From Tenrec ecaudatus (Eukaryota; Chordata; Mammalia; Afrosoricida; Tenrecidae), in the NCBI RefSeq assembly GCF_050624435.1, contig NC_134535.1, positions 75,264,494 to 75,328,493 of the forward strand: 64,000 nucleotides of DNA, in the 5' to 3' direction. Shown here piece by piece: positions 27,272 through 38,973 of the stretch; the first letter of the stretch is position 1, and each line of letters opens with the position of its first letter. A program made the position numbers and the translations under genes. The notes beneath the pieces are model-generated. The model did not search any database and was not told where the DNA came from. It saw nothing but the letters and a program-made list of their open reading frames with translations.

Positions 27272-27514
27272 CCCACGTTCTCTCAACACACTACTCCCTC
27301 TCCTTCTAGTCTTTGTGGCCCCAGAATTGGAAGATGGTTTTCTAAGTGGGCTATCTACCCCTTCCACTTCCAGTCACGGACCCGATCAGGGTCTGCAGGT
27401 GGTGCTGTGAAAGGAGTTGGAGTGCATCAGAATTGTCACACAGGGTCCTTCTCTACCTTTGCAAAACCGTGGACCAACGATACGAGTCTAGAGCTGACCC
27501 AGATGGGTATTCTT

Positions 27515-27520
27515 AATAAA
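27515..27520 (+). promoter_or_regulatory. PAN2: PAN2 polyadenylation signal
   Basis: AATAAA in TATTCTTAATAAACACC, about 245 bases after the PAN2 stop. A second AATAAA at about 27849-27854 could give a longer 3' UTR. Confidence 0.65.
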
Positions 27521-27540
27521 CACCCTCCTGGGTAATTAAT

Positions 27541-28170
27541 CCAGGTTAGAACACCCTGAAACCAAAACTCTCTTTTCCCAGCTGGCTGGGGACTGAAGCC
27601 CTAGGCAGTGGCCGAGGATCCAGCAGTAGTCCAGGACTTAGCTCAAGTCTGTTTGAGGGATGTCTGGAGCAGCCAGCACACCGGGTGACCAACAAACAGC
27701 ACCATTACCAAAAGGCCTGTGGCTCGTGGACAAAGCCTGCTGCTGGCGTCCCGCTGACAGCTAAGCAGCATCTGTCTTCCATCCACTCTCCTGTCCCAAG
27801 TTTTGTTTCATGATTTTAAAATTTTTATTTTAAACCGCATGTTTTATAAAATAAAACCCAAAAACACGATTGGCTATTGTTTTCCCTTCGGTGGATTGCT
27901 AGTGTGCCGTCCTCTGAGCTTCCCTCCGTTTTCTGTTAGCTTCCTGTTAGAGCTGGAAAGAGGACGGGAAGGCTGGGTGCAAACGCCCACCTAAAAGTGA
28001 AGACAGTGCCCTGGGCTACACAGCCCCGCTCTGGAGGTGCAGGGCTTTACGTTTTCCCTGGGAGGGCTTTGCCAGAGCGAAGGTCGGACCTCTAATAAAC
28101 AACAGTACCGTTTCCCATTAATTCAAAGGCAGTCGGATGCGGACAAAGTACATCCATCCAAACACACACG
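27541..28170. other. PAN2-CNPY2 spacer
   Basis: Apart from the alternative poly(A) signal near 27850 and another AATAAA at about 28095, I see no gene or recognisable repeat here. Confidence 0.5.
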
Positions 28171-28189
28171 TCTCAGACCAATTTAGGGC

Positions 28190-28900
28190 AGGGTGGCGTG
28201 CCCACTCGGCGTCGCAGGTTGTAAACTCCGGTGAGGCCGCGGCCCAGGCCCAGCGAGAAGCGCGAGCGCTCGTTGGCGCAGGCGCCACGCGGCGGCTGCC
28301 TTCCGGGAGGCGAGGCCGCGCACCTGGCCGACGCGCGTCTCCGCCCCCCCCCCGGGCGGGCGCCCCGTCCGGGTCAGCGGGCTGCAGGCCACCCCTCGCC
28401 CCCTGACCCCGCGTGGTTACGTGGCGCGCGCCACGCAAGTCGGGGTCCTTCGGCGAGCGCCGGGGTCCTCGGCGCGGGGCGGCCCGCCGCTGCCTGTTCG
28501 CGCGAGCACCTGCGGCGCCGGGCCGGGCTCCGCGGCAGCTCCGGAGCCTGCACCGGGCGCGGGCCGAGGGCGCGGAGCCGTGCACGGGAGCAGCCTGGGC
28601 AGCCGCCGCCCCCTGCCAGCCCCCAGCGGCGCGGTGCCGGAGTCGGAGGCCGGGGAGGCGACGCCGGGAGCCCCACGGGTGCCAGCGCCTGGGCCGCGGC
28701 GGCCCTCGGAGCAGAGGTGGGGCCCTCGGGGAGGCTGGTCCGCTTCGGCTTCGCGTTGGCAGTGCCGTTTCTTCCGCGCCGCGGCCGAGAGGGTCTCGTT
28801 CCCGAGCGCGCCCCCCGCCTGCTGCTGCTCATAAATCAGTCAGGACGCAGGCTCCCTTGCACCCGGTCCCGGCGCCTAGTTGCCGGCGTCCCTTCTGGGG
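28190..28900 (+). promoter_or_regulatory. CNPY2: CNPY2 CpG-island promoter
   Basis: About 700 bases very rich in G+C and CpG (for example GGGCGCGGGCCGAGGGCGCG near 28556). No TATA box. It lies just upstream of the CNPY2 coding exon at 29112-29224. The noncoding first exon presumably starts within it, but its position cannot be read with certainty. Long open frames here on both strands follow from the base composition. Confidence 0.75.
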
Positions 28901-29136
28901 CTGAGCCCGAGCATCCAGGCCCCCAGCTCGTGCTTCCCGAGGAATGGAAGCCGTCCAGAGAGGCCACATAGAAGCCCCTTTGTGTTCGGCCACTTCCTGG
29001 AAGAGAGTCCTGGGGAGCCCTCTGAAGGCCTTGGAACCGGAGTGAGAATAGGACCGGGAAAATCTGGGGTTGGCCTCTCACTTCATCTGTTGTACTCCCA
29101 CCCAAACCCAGGTGGAGCGGCCCCGCTACCCTGAAG

Positions 29137-31036
29137 ATGAAAGGCTGGGGTTGGCTGGCCCTGCTTTTGGTGGCCCTGCTGAGCACTGCGTGGGCCCGGA
29201 GGAGCCAGGATCTACACTGTGGAGGTAAAGGCACACGAAGAAGTGGGAGGAAGGTAAAGGCAACGTGAGGCTTTGAGATCCAAGGACTGGGAGAAGGACC
29301 CATGAGAATCTGAGTTGCACCCAGCGTCCACCCTCCTCTTCTTCCCCCTTCCCCCATTCTCTCCTGTGTGCCAGCTTGCAGGGCCCTGGTGGATGAACTG
29401 GAGTGGGAAATTGCCCAGGTGGACCCCAAGAAGACCATTCAGATGGGGTCTTTCCGGATCAATCCAGATGGCAGCCAGTCAGTGGTGGAGGTAACTGCTA
29501 CTGTTCCCCCACATAAAATCGCTTTGAGTGAGACCTCAACTAATTAGAAAATGCTTTGATTTAATACAAATGGGGGGAAAAAAAACACTGACCTACAGAG
29601 CTATCTAAACAATTTTGGAAGAGGCCGGGGTCTATTCCTTATGTACTTATTTCCCGGCTTCAGACCTTAAGACTTAAGGTTCTATTGAAGTGACGAGCAG
29701 ACAGAGACCCTTGATCAGTCAGCCCTCTTCTCTGTGTACTTAATCCATATGACTCATCACATTCATGCTTTGGTGGTATTGCAGTCATTCAAAAAAGAAA
29801 TAGAAGAACTCGTAATTACAAATGTCTCTAACATTGAAACACAACGTACACACGCACAACAGTACTTAGGGAAGATTATGTAAAGAAAGATGTCTTTGAA
29901 GTGTTTCGCTAGTCATTATCTTCCCTCCTTCAAATGTTCTCTCAATAAGGGCAGGTAGTAACCTCATCCTAAAACCAAGAAATAACATTACCTGAGCTCT
30001 TTAAGAGCAAATGAAGAGAACATATAGACTAGAGCTCATCAACAAGATCTCTGGTCACTGAATTGAAAGTCCTTTGGAAATATGTCAATAAACTATATTG
30101 TGTTTAATTTGGGAAAGATTTTTGTAATATGTTGGTTGAGCTAGCTATGGAAAGAGATTAAGGGCATAAATCACTGATGTGCCAAGGTAGAAGATAGTGA
30201 CCCACGGCTGAGGACATTTCTAGGTGCCTTATGCCCGCTCAGAGGCCCACCTCACCGAGCTGCTGGAAGAGGTGTGTGACCGAATGAAAGAATACGGGGA
30301 GCAGATTGACCCTTCCACCCACCGCAAGAACTACATCCGTGTAGTGGGACGGAGTGGAGAAGCCAGTGAGCTGGATCTCCAGGGCATCCGAATTGATTCA
30401 GACATCAGTGGCACCCTCAAGTTTGCGGTGAGCTATGGGAAGGGGGGTTACAGCTGTGTGGGAGTTAGCTTGTGGGGTGGGGCCCACGTAGAAAGTTGGA
30501 TTAATGTCCTGGTCCTCTCTGGAGGCTGGGGCACAAGACCCCTTCCTGCTGCCCGGTCTCAACCATTTCTCTCTCGGATTGGTAGTGCGAGAGCATCGTG
30601 GAAGAATATGAGGACGAGCTTATTGAATTCTTTTCCAGAGAGGCTGACAATGTTAAAGACAAACTGTGTAGTAAACGAACAGGTGAGCTACCCCTCCTTT
30701 ATCTCCCCTTCTCAGAACTCTGTAGAGCCTGGCACATGCCCGAGTTCCCCAGTAGCTCTATGATGTTAGCCTTGGAGTTGGCTTCCTTTGCCCTCCCTAT
30801 TCTCTCCCTGTCAGCGTTCAGATTTTGTGGCTCCCTGAACTAACATACATGAGAGGGGTGGTGGGGAAGTTACGTCGCTTGTTACTCACAAACATAACAT
30901 CCTAAAGAATGGTGGAAGATATGCAGGATGGTTGGGGGTATTTTTTTGATAGTGGCGTACATCAGTTTGAGAGTGTGATGTGCTGTTTACAGATCTATGC
31001 GACCATGCCCTGCACATATCTCATGACGAGCTATGA
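29137..31036 (+). CDS. CNPY2: CNPY2, canopy FGF signalling regulator 2 (complete)
   Basis: A small ER-lumenal saposin-fold protein linked in the literature to myosin light chain/LDL-receptor stability, FGF signalling and the unfolded protein response. Five coding exons: 29137-29224, 29375-29490, 30224-30427, 30586-30682, 30993-31036. Total 549 nt, 182 aa, the usual length. The signal peptide is MKGWGWLALLLVALLSTAWA; the mature part begins about RRSQDLHCGACRALVDELEW with the first conserved cysteine pair. Further conserved cysteines are in LLEEVCDRMKEYG, LKFACESIVEEYEDEL, DKLCSKRT and DLCDHALHIS. The C-terminus HDEL is an ER-retrieval signal. The start codon lies 25 bases into an exon whose acceptor is at 29110-29111, so a 5' noncoding exon must exist upstream. 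Confidence 0.97.
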
Positions 31037-31399
31037 ACTATTGGAGTGACCCAGATGGACAGGCTTGATGGAGCACCCCCAGGAGGGGAAGAGGGTGGCT
31101 ATGCCTTTTATATTATGTTTTTACTGAAATGAACTGGAAAAAATATGAAACAAAAAGTACATTCTGTCTTGTCTTTTCATGTCTGAATTGACCCTGGAAA
31201 CTAGGGGATTCCAGACAGGAAAGAAAAGGGGAAGGGAAAGAAGACCGTTGTGGTTGGTGCAGAACAAGAGGAAAAGGAAATGGAACCTGTAACTCTTCTA
31301 TCCCACCAGATTCCTACTTCATTCATAAACTGGATAAGCATTCATCCATTGCCTACGTAACGCAGTGGGCTTAGCGTCTACTCGAGAGAAGAATGTCTG

Positions 31400-31405
31400 A
31401 ATAAA
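31400..31405 (+). promoter_or_regulatory. CNPY2: CNPY2 polyadenylation signal (likely)
   Basis: AATAAA in TGTCTGAATAAACAAGG, about 365 bases after the stop codon. It is the first canonical hexamer in the 3' UTR. Confidence 0.55.
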
Positions 31406-31419
31406 CAAGGGAACTTAAG

Positions 31420-32616
31420 TGTATGTTACTAACAGGATTCTAGAAATTCTCGTTATTCATACTGATCAAACATAAAGTAAGACAGGACTTAATCTTGAAG
31501 GAAATAATGGACATGCCTTATTCTTCCCTTCCTGCCCCCTTCCAGATGTAGAGAACAAGCAAGAGCAGAGACAGGAAGGGGAAAGTGGCTGTGACCAACT
31601 CAGCTGGAAAGTAAGGGCTTTATCGGACAGGGAGAAATGAGGGAAGGAACATTGAATGAAAAGACCTTGCTTGCTGGCCAAAGCTTTTCAGTGGGATGCC
31701 AACAGCAACAACAGAGATTGTCTTCCTTATTTCTGTCAGCTCATTGTCAGTCTGGAGTATAAGTGTGCCTACTTTCTGTGCACCGCAAACCTCTACAGGG
31801 AGACAGGCATCAGCACCCAAAGGAGGCCATTCGGGAGCTGGTTAAACACCATGGTGCTGAGTAAACATGCCAAGACCTTTAAACTGCAGCAGTGAATTTT
31901 AGAATCTAAAGAGACCTTGACGATCATCAAGTTCACCTCTGCCCATTTTATAGATGAACAGGCTCAGGCCGCAGGTCTCAAAGTTTTGTATTTAGTGGCA
32001 AAACTGGATTCATAAGCCAATGTTACCAGATCTTCACTATTACTACTGTAGAGTGCCTTCTAACTTTTCTATTTTTAAGACCTTGCACTTGTATGCCTGA
32101 CAGTATAAATATACTCAACAAGGCTTGCTTATACACACACACTTAAGAACTCTAGCACATCACCTACCTCTGAGCCAGCGCTGACTTTAAAGGACAACTA
32201 AATGCACAGCTGGGTGGATGTTCTCATTGTCTCACATCAGCCACCGGAAGTACTCCATCATAGCATGTTTTCCAGACCAGCTGTGTGTGTGTGTGTATGT
32301 GTATACATGTCTGTGTGATGCAGTTGAGTGATGTTTACATGCTTCACCCCCACCACCCCACTTTGAGTATGCTCAGGCATCTGGCTCTTGCCTGCTTGGC
32401 ATCTAAATACTGCTTTCTTTTCCATCAAAAGCTTATCAGAAATGTTTATGTATTCTTGTAGGGAACTTGAAACTTGATAAAAGATGCAAAGTATTCACAA
32501 GTTTTAATAAATTTAATGTTCGCTGAGAACAGTTTATTTGTGCTGTACCTCACTAGGTAGTCAGTACAGCTGTTGAGCGCTCCAGCCTGAGAAGCTGTCA
32601 TTGATAAACAGGTGTA
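31420..32616. other. CNPY2-CS spacer, proximal part
   Basis: No gene is visible. A MIR-like relic (about 31905-32030, CCCATTTTATAGATGAACAGGCTCAGGCC) and a short (GT)n tract (about 32281-32300) are present; the rest is unassigned. Confidence 0.5.
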
Positions 32617-34556
32617 GGAGTTCTGGTGGCTGCTAACCACAAAGTCAGCAGGTTGAATCAAATGACAGCTCCACAGGAGAAAGAGGAGGCTCCTCTCATA
32701 AAGATGTTACAGCCAGATTAGGTGCAATTCCTGCACTGTCTCCAGTGTTGTCCCTCGTAGGGTTATGGGTCAGTGAGGGATGTTGTGTCTTGTAGTGGGG
32801 CCTTCCATGTGATCCTCTCTGTGCATAGGCTGCCCTGAGCAGAGATAACGTCCTCAGGGCTTGGTGGGCCAGGATGTGCTCCACTCTCTCTTCCTCCCCC
32901 TTCATTTGCTCCCGTGTACTCTTACCAGACATGTCCCTCTCCCCAATCTGACCCCCACCACACTGAGACAAAACACCTAAAGGGCGTGCAACAGAATAAA
33001 GCAAGGGGAACAGCAGTGAAGTCCCCAGGGAATACCAAAAAAAAATAGACTTTGGGGCCAGTGCATGGCATCCCACCAGACTCAACCTGGAAACTCCTAA
33101 AAGTCAATAAACGTTTATGTTCTTTTGTTGTTTTGCTCTGTCTTGTTTTTGTACATATTATTTGTGCAGATCTGTCTAGATAAGATAGGTGGGATAAACA
33201 AACTGGAGGAGAAAACAACGGGACTGATGGTTCCGGGGGTCATGGGAGAGGGGAATGCAGGGGAAAGGAAGTGGGGTTAAACCCAGGGACGAGGGAACAA
33301 AAAGTGATCCAAAATTGATGGCAAGGAGAGTATAGAAGGCCTAGTAGGGTTTGATCAAGGGCATTGTAACCAAGAGGAATTACTGAAACCCAAATGAAGG
33401 CTGAACATGATAGTGGGACAAGAGGAAAGGAAATAGAGGAAAGAACTAGGAGGCAAAGGGAATTACAGAGAACTAAATATAGGCATGTACATATGTAAAT
33501 ATATGATAGTGAAATAGATCTATGTGCATGTATTTATAGGTTTAGTATTAAGGTAGCAGATGGACATTGGCCTCTACTCAAGTATACCCTCAATGTAAGA
33601 ACACTGTTCTGTTAAATTGGCATTCCATGATGCTCACCTTCCTGACAGGATCACTGAAGACAAAGCGGGTGTATAAACAAAAATGTGAAGAACACTGATG
33701 GAGCCTGGCTCTCAAAAGATGTAGTGTCTGAGGTCTTAAAGGCTTGAAGGTAAACAAGCAGCCATCTAGCTGAGAAGCAACAAAACCCATAATGGAAGAA
33801 GCACACCAGCCTGTGTGATGACGAGGTGTCAGTAGGATCAGGTATCAGGCATCAAAGAATAAAAAAATTATATCATTGTGAATGAGGAGTACAGAGTGGA
33901 GACCCAAAGCCCATCTGTAGGCAACTGGACACCCCCTTACAGAAGGGTTGTGGGGAGATGAGCCAGTCATATAGCACTGAGGAAACATACAACTCTCTAG
34001 TTTTTTAATGTTTCCTCCCCCCACTATCATGATCCCAATTCTACCTTACAAATCCAGCTAGACCAGGGGATGTACACTGGTACAGATCAGAGCTGAAACG
34101 GAATCCAGGACAGATAAACCCCTCCGGACCAATAATGAGAGTAGTGATATCAGGAGGGTGAGGGGAAGGTGGGGGTAGAAAGGGGGAACTGATCACAAGG
34201 ATCTACATATAACCCTCTCCCTGGGGGACAGACAACAGAAAAGTGTGTGAAGGGAGACGTTGGACAGTGTAAGATATGACAAAATATAATTTATCAAGCG
34301 TTTGGGAGGGAGGGGGAAAATGAGCTGATACCAAGGGCTCAAGTAGAAAACAAATGTTTTGAGAATGATGATGGCAACAAATGTACAAATGTGCTTGACA
34401 CAATGGATGGATGTATGGATTGTGATAAGAGTTGTACGAGCCCTCAATAAAATGATTTTTAAAAGGAAAAAAACGTGTTACAGCCTCAGTAATGCAAAGG
34501 GACAATCTACTCTGTCCTCTAGGGGGCGTGAGTCAGAATGGCATGTGGGCTGGTTC
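32617..34556 (+). repeat. AfroSINE interrupted by a LINE
   Basis: The left part (32617-32714, ending AAGATGTTACAGCC) and right part (34476-34556, TGTTACAGCCTCAGTAATGC...CTCTGTCCTCTAGGGGGCGTGAGTCAG) make up one SINE in the plus orientation. The shared TGTTACAGCC at both junctions is the target duplication of the inserted LINE. Confidence 0.8.
32715..34475 (+). mobile_element. LINE-B, longest copy (1.76 kb), inserted in an AfroSINE
   Basis: The longest copy of this LINE 3' family in the window. It ends GTTGTACGAGCCCTCAATAAAATG then ATTTTTAAAAGG and is bounded by exact 10-base repeats TGTTACAGCC (32705-32714, 34476-34485). No reverse-transcriptase motif is visible, so it is probably 3' UTR of a 5'-truncated L1. 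Diagnostic internal stretches: GATCAGGTATCAGGCATCAAAG, GGAAGAAGCACACCAGCCTG, CCAATTCTACCTTACAAATC. Confidence 0.85.
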
Positions 34557-35039
34557 TAGTTAAGCAGGACCCAACTGGAGGTTAGGAGGACACACCTGGT
34601 ATCGCTCTTAATTCCTATCACAGTTTACCATAAGCAGTCCTTCATGAACTTATTTCAGCCCTTCTGAAAATTTGCTGTAGTATAAATCAGTTCTAGCTTG
34701 TTGTGTGTGATGGAGTGTTTAAGCTGTACAAATTTGGTTGTACTTTAAAACTTTAAATGCCTTCTAAGTCGGTGAATCAAGAAGATTGGGCCTTGGAATG
34801 ATATGCCCAAAGACAGTGTTAAAGGAGGCCAAAGTGTAAGTAGGAGCATATGCTACGTGTTAATCGAGTCCTTGAAATTTTCTTAAGAGGATTTTTGTGG
34901 TGTTTTAAAAGGATTGACAGTGGAGCAAGTCTTTTCAATACAAAATGAACGAATAGCAAGGTAACTGATACATGTTCAGTACCCAGATAACAAGAAATAC
35001 ATGTTGGCATGTCATCTTTACATCTCCTGAAAGATTTCA

Positions 35040-35530
35040 CCTCTGGGTGGCAAAAACGGTTAAGCTTGGCCATTAGTCAAAAGGTTGGTGTGAGCCACTC
35101 CACTGCTAGGCACTCCGAAGACAAGCGGCCATGGAGCGGAATCTGCCTCCTAGCGGCCCTGTGTGGTTCTGAGGCTTTCGGGAGCAGACGGATTCAAACT
35201 GCTGACCTGACAGCAGCCCAACGCATAACCCACTGTGCCGCATTACCTCAGAAGACCACAAGAAAGGACAACAACCCTTCTGCCATTGAGTCTGTTCTAA
35301 CTCACAGGGGCTCTATAGGACAGCAAAACTGCCTAAGGTTTTCTGAGACCATCACTCTACGGAAGTAAAAAGCCGCCTAATCTTGCTTCTGCGAACACAG
35401 CTGGTGGTTTTGAAATACTGATTTTGCAAGTTACAACCCAACCCTTGCTCTCCGCAGCTGAGAGGCCACAGCTGGGGAACCCCTATGGACTGGTTCTACT
35501 CTATACACACGTGTCACGAGTCAGAATGAG
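35040..35530. repeat. Cluster of AfroSINE pieces in mixed orientation
   Basis: 35043-35240 has tRNA-like head fragments. 35275-35450 is an antisense copy (GCCATTGAGTCTGTTCTAAC, TCACAGGGGCTCTATAGGAC, GGAAGTAAAAAGCCGCC). 35480-35530 is a plus-strand tail (CCCCTATGGACTGGTTCTAC, CACGAGTCAGAATGAG). The order suggests insertions into one another; borders are approximate. Confidence 0.6.
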
Positions 35531-35797
35531 CAATAACATTCTGAGTTTACAGCTCTGAGAAGTTGGTTTCTTGCTACTCCACAGGGAGTTAAAACTTCAA
35601 CCCCAGTGGCGATCTTATCTCCATTCATGTAGAAGCTCCACATGTCTCTCGTGCCTATATAAAATAGTCCTTTTCTTGAAACCTGCCTCTAGATTTGAAG
35701 GCATCCCCTCGAATTCTAGTATTCTGTAGTGACAACCTACCCCTCTTCAATGGTTTCCAGACCGGTTGCTCCTTGTAAAAGGCCCGTTTTGTCTCTG

Positions 35798-35931
35798 TGC
35801 TGGTGCTGTTGGAGTTGAGCATTGGGCTCCTGACTGAGCACAGATGAGGCTTTCTACTCCAGTACAGGTTAGTTCTACCCTGTAGTATAGAGTTGCTATG
35901 GGTCTAACTTGTTGGCAGTGATGGTTTTTAA
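35798..35931 (+). repeat. AfroSINE, internally shortened
   Basis: TGCTGGTGCTGTTGGAGTTGAG (head) joins TTCTACCCTGTAGTATAGAG then TTGCTATGGGTCTAACTTG (tail). Confidence 0.65.
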
Positions 35932-36060
35932 GCATGAAGAAAACCTTCCCTTTATATATAAACCTTCTACTGATACATATTTTAGGGGTCTCCAATTATG
36001 TATTTCAGATGTAGATAAATGTACCAAGGCTTTACAGATGTGCAAGACTACATATAGTTT

Positions 36061-36347
36061 TGGAAGAAGTACAGTCAGAGAAGGGAGGATGGCAGGTGTT
36101 TGTCTTACAATACTTTGGACTTGTTAGTAAGAGAGAGTAGCTCCTGGAATGGGGCATCATGAAGTAGACTCGGCTCCAGCGAAGAAGCGGAAGATCTTCA
36201 AGAGATGGCCGGGCACAGTGGCTACAACAATGAGCTCAAACGTACCTACCTACCATTGTCAGGACGGCACAGGACCAGGCAGCGAGCGTTCTGTTTGTTT
36301 CACCTAGGAGGCTTAAGAGTCAGAACCGACTCAATGACACCTAAAAA
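36061..36347 (+). repeat. RTE LINE 3' fragment
   Basis: AGAAGTACAGTCAGAGAAGG, TACTTTGGACTTGTTAGTAA, AAGCGGAAGATCTTCAAGAGATGG and the end AGTCAGAACCGACTCAATGACACC. It is the plus-strand equivalent of the RTE 3' end at 3726 and starts at the same internal point as the copy at 37605. Confidence 0.75.
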
Positions 36348-36477
36348 GAGGACTACTTTATCTTTCTAAGTATCTCTAACAATAAAAACAAGCTCATGTC
36401 CCCAGGAGGCAATGACTCAGCAGTCCCCTTCCTTCATTGCAATGTTAAGTCAGTCCATCACCTTATAAAAAGTACAA

Positions 36478-36600
36478 CATACAGGCTCTGGGATGAAGCC
36501 AACTTCCGTCTGAACTCTAGTCATGCCAATTATGAGCTGTGTGACTGTGAGCAGGATACTTTTAGCTTGGGTTTCCCCTTTAAAAATAAAGGGTCACGAG
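36478..36600 (+). repeat. MIR relic
   Basis: CAGGCTCTGGGATGAAGCCA ... TATGAGCTGTGTGACTGTGAGC ... TTTCCCCTTTAAAAATAAAGGG follows the MIR order closely. Confidence 0.65.
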
Positions 36601-37440
36601 GAAATCCTCTGTGAGATGAATCGGGAGCAAATACTGTTGAAGAGAGATTTGATGCTTTCTCTGGGCATTTGGAGTTGTGAGGATCAGTAAAGTACTGTAC
36701 ATACCATGTTTATGTAATATTTGGAAGTTGTAAGTCCTCAATACATTTTCGCTATTAAACGCAGGTGGTTTGGATTACTGGTGTAAACAGTTGAAAAGGG
36801 TTTTTAATTTAGCTGCATTCTTTTACTTGCCCTCGACCACAAGGGGGCGCCATTGCCCCATGTAGATTTTAAAGTGGTCCTCCCTCCCAAGGTCAGGATG
36901 ACCTCAATAGTTGGGCCTTCAACCTCCCTTGCCCTTCCGTTGTAGTTGTATTTGGAGCTAGCGCAAACTTGACTGCTGTAATCATGCCAATCTCTCCACG
37001 AGATCTTCATCTTGCCAGACCCCACGCGCTGTATGTGCATACAGCAATTCTAAGCCAATGGGTGGGAGATCTTAGTCCCTAGGTTTTCCTATTGGCCATT
37101 GACACCGGCTATCACAATCTGACAACAACAACAAAAACACACACTAACCATTCAGTCTTCATAACCCTAGGCTCCAGGATGCCAAGAGGTTTAGAGCATT
37201 GCTGTTTCCTACCCTCCCTCCAAAAATAGGTAATCCTTCCTAGGCCACCCAAGAATTGTCCCTTTGGAAGCGTCACCCTGATGATGCTCCTATCTGTTGG
37301 CACTGACTGGAGTTCCGTCTTCTGATCTGTTGACTAGTCTCTGTGGATAATTAACCAGAGGGAAGAAGCCAGGTCAGACTATTGTAGGGTTACGAGGAAA
37401 TCCTCTGTGAGATGCTAAATTGGGAGCAAATATTGATCAA
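36593..37440. repeat. Direct repeat pair of about 45 bases
   Basis: ACGAGGAAATCCTCTGTGAG followed by ATGAATCGGGAGCAAATACTG (36596-36637) recurs as ACGAGGAAATCCTCTGTGAG then ATGCTAAATTGGGAGCAAATATTG (37392-37435). CTCTGGGCAT follows both. The family is not recognised. Confidence 0.7.
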
Positions 37441-37604
37441 CAGAACTTTAAAGGCACCGATGAGGTAACTGAGATCAGTGCTTGCTCTGGGCATGGCTTT
37501 GTTTCTCTGTATGAAGTTCTTTCCTAATACCCACCCAGCTGGTTCCCAAGCCAAAGGAGTATTAGTTGGTAGGTATGAGACTTGTTATGAGAACATAGGG
37601 AAAT

Positions 37605-37855
37605 TTTGTTTGCCCAAGAAGTACAACCAGAATGCTCCTTAGAAGGGAGGACACGAAGACTGTGCGTTATGTACTTTGGACATGTTATCTGGAGGAATGC
37701 ATTCCTGGGGAAGTTTCTCAACAAGATGAACGCACACAATGGCTGCACAACTGGCTCACACCCCAACGACTGTGAGCGGTACAAGACTGGGCAGTTCTGT
37801 GCATAGAGACACTGAGTGGGACCTGACCTAACAATATAGACACTCAGTCTATTAA
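37605..37855 (+). repeat. RTE LINE 3' fragment
   Basis: AGAAGTACAACCAGAATGCTCCTTAGAAGG, TACTTTGGACATGTTATC, GTTTCTCAACAAGATGAACG and a 3' end with GGACCTGACCTAACAA. It belongs to the same family as 36061-36347. Confidence 0.7.
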
Positions 37856-38679
37856 GACCTGACTCAGATGGGTATCGAAACCTGTGAACCTTGTTAATGA
37901 GGGTTTGGAGCTAAGCTATACATTTCCCTTGCCCTTGGGTCGATGGCAATGACAGGCTTAAGGCAGTATAAAGGTCCTAAGGTCTTGTCCACCCAGAGGG
38001 ATTAGTCAGGGTGGTGCGGAAAATCACTAGTGCCATGGGTCATTCAGGTCTCTGGGGAGCACAGGATAAGAACATACATAACACTGCCAAGGCCCCTTGG
38101 GTCCCCAAGGCCCTGTGGAAGTGGTATGAAAAAGAGAGGGTGCCTGATGCCTGGTTTCGGATAGGGGATGATCTGCAGCTGCTGATCTTGAGGGGTGGTC
38201 CCGCTCTTCCAAGTGTGCTCCTGGAGCGGCAGTGAGCCCAGTGTCCAGAGGTGCTGGAAGAAGGCCTTGCATTAGCTAGGCATTTTTGGATTTTGGATTT
38301 TCCAGCCCACATAAAGCACTGGATATTCGGTCTCTTGCCTTTGCGCCCATTCTCCATACATAGTAGTCTGTTCGAGTCTCTTGAACTCGAGATCACTGCC
38401 TATGTCCTCGTGATGTCACCTCCATATGCGTGCAGTCATTAACCAAAGACATTCTTCAGGAGACCACGGAACAATAATATATTAAGGGATAGGAGCTCAA
38501 GAACTTTCCAAGATCAAGGTTCTGAGGCTTTTTCCTCTACCACTCACCTTAGAATTCACCTCGCTTGGCTTTAGTGGTAAAGGGGAAACCCGAAAAAGGA
38601 AGTTAACTGAGTTATCAGGCATATTTTTAGCCACCTACACGATCCCCCGCCTCCACCCTTTCCCTTCATTAGCCGAATT

Positions 38680-38973
38680 CCGGCGGCCCAATCCTCCCCG
38701 CCACAGCCGCTCAAGCCCCGCCCCCCTCCACAGCGGGCCAATGGCCTTGGCCCCCCAGCGAGGGGCGGGATCCGGCTCGGTGCAGTAGGCGGGGCCTCGC
38801 CGAGGACCCCGAGCTGGGCGCCGCCGCCGGTTCGTCTACCCTCTCCCTCAGCCGCCTCCTTTCAACCTTGTCCACCGGTCGGCGCGGCTTCTGGTGCAGC
38901 GGCGGCGGCTCCCATTCGTGCCGCAACTCACCCCCTCCCTCCCTCCGTAGCCAGATTCCCGAGTGCGCCGGCC
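38680..38973 (+). promoter_or_regulatory. CS: CS promoter (CpG island, TATA-less)
   Basis: CCAAT boxes at 38688-38692 and 38738-38742. GC boxes are GCCCCGCCCCC (38715-38725), AGGGGCGGGA (38761-38770) and AGGCGGGGCC (38787-38796). High CpG density continues past the ATG. This is the usual layout of a housekeeping promoter; the transcription start is not resolved. Confidence 0.75.

Noticed and set aside
28231-28971. 246-codon open frame in the CNPY2 CpG island
   Set aside because: Composition is Arg/Gly/Pro/Ala throughout, overlapping frames on both strands are open too, and no domain is visible; it follows from the very high GC content.
35043-35240. tRNA gene candidates within AfroSINE heads
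   Set aside because: The SINE heads retain A/B-box-like words but no full cloverleaf, and they are followed by SINE bodies.
36205-36230. GGCCGGGCACAGTGGCT resembling the start of a primate Alu
   Set aside because: It is embedded in an RTE 3' end in which the 'cacagtggct' words are native, and no other Alu sequence follows.
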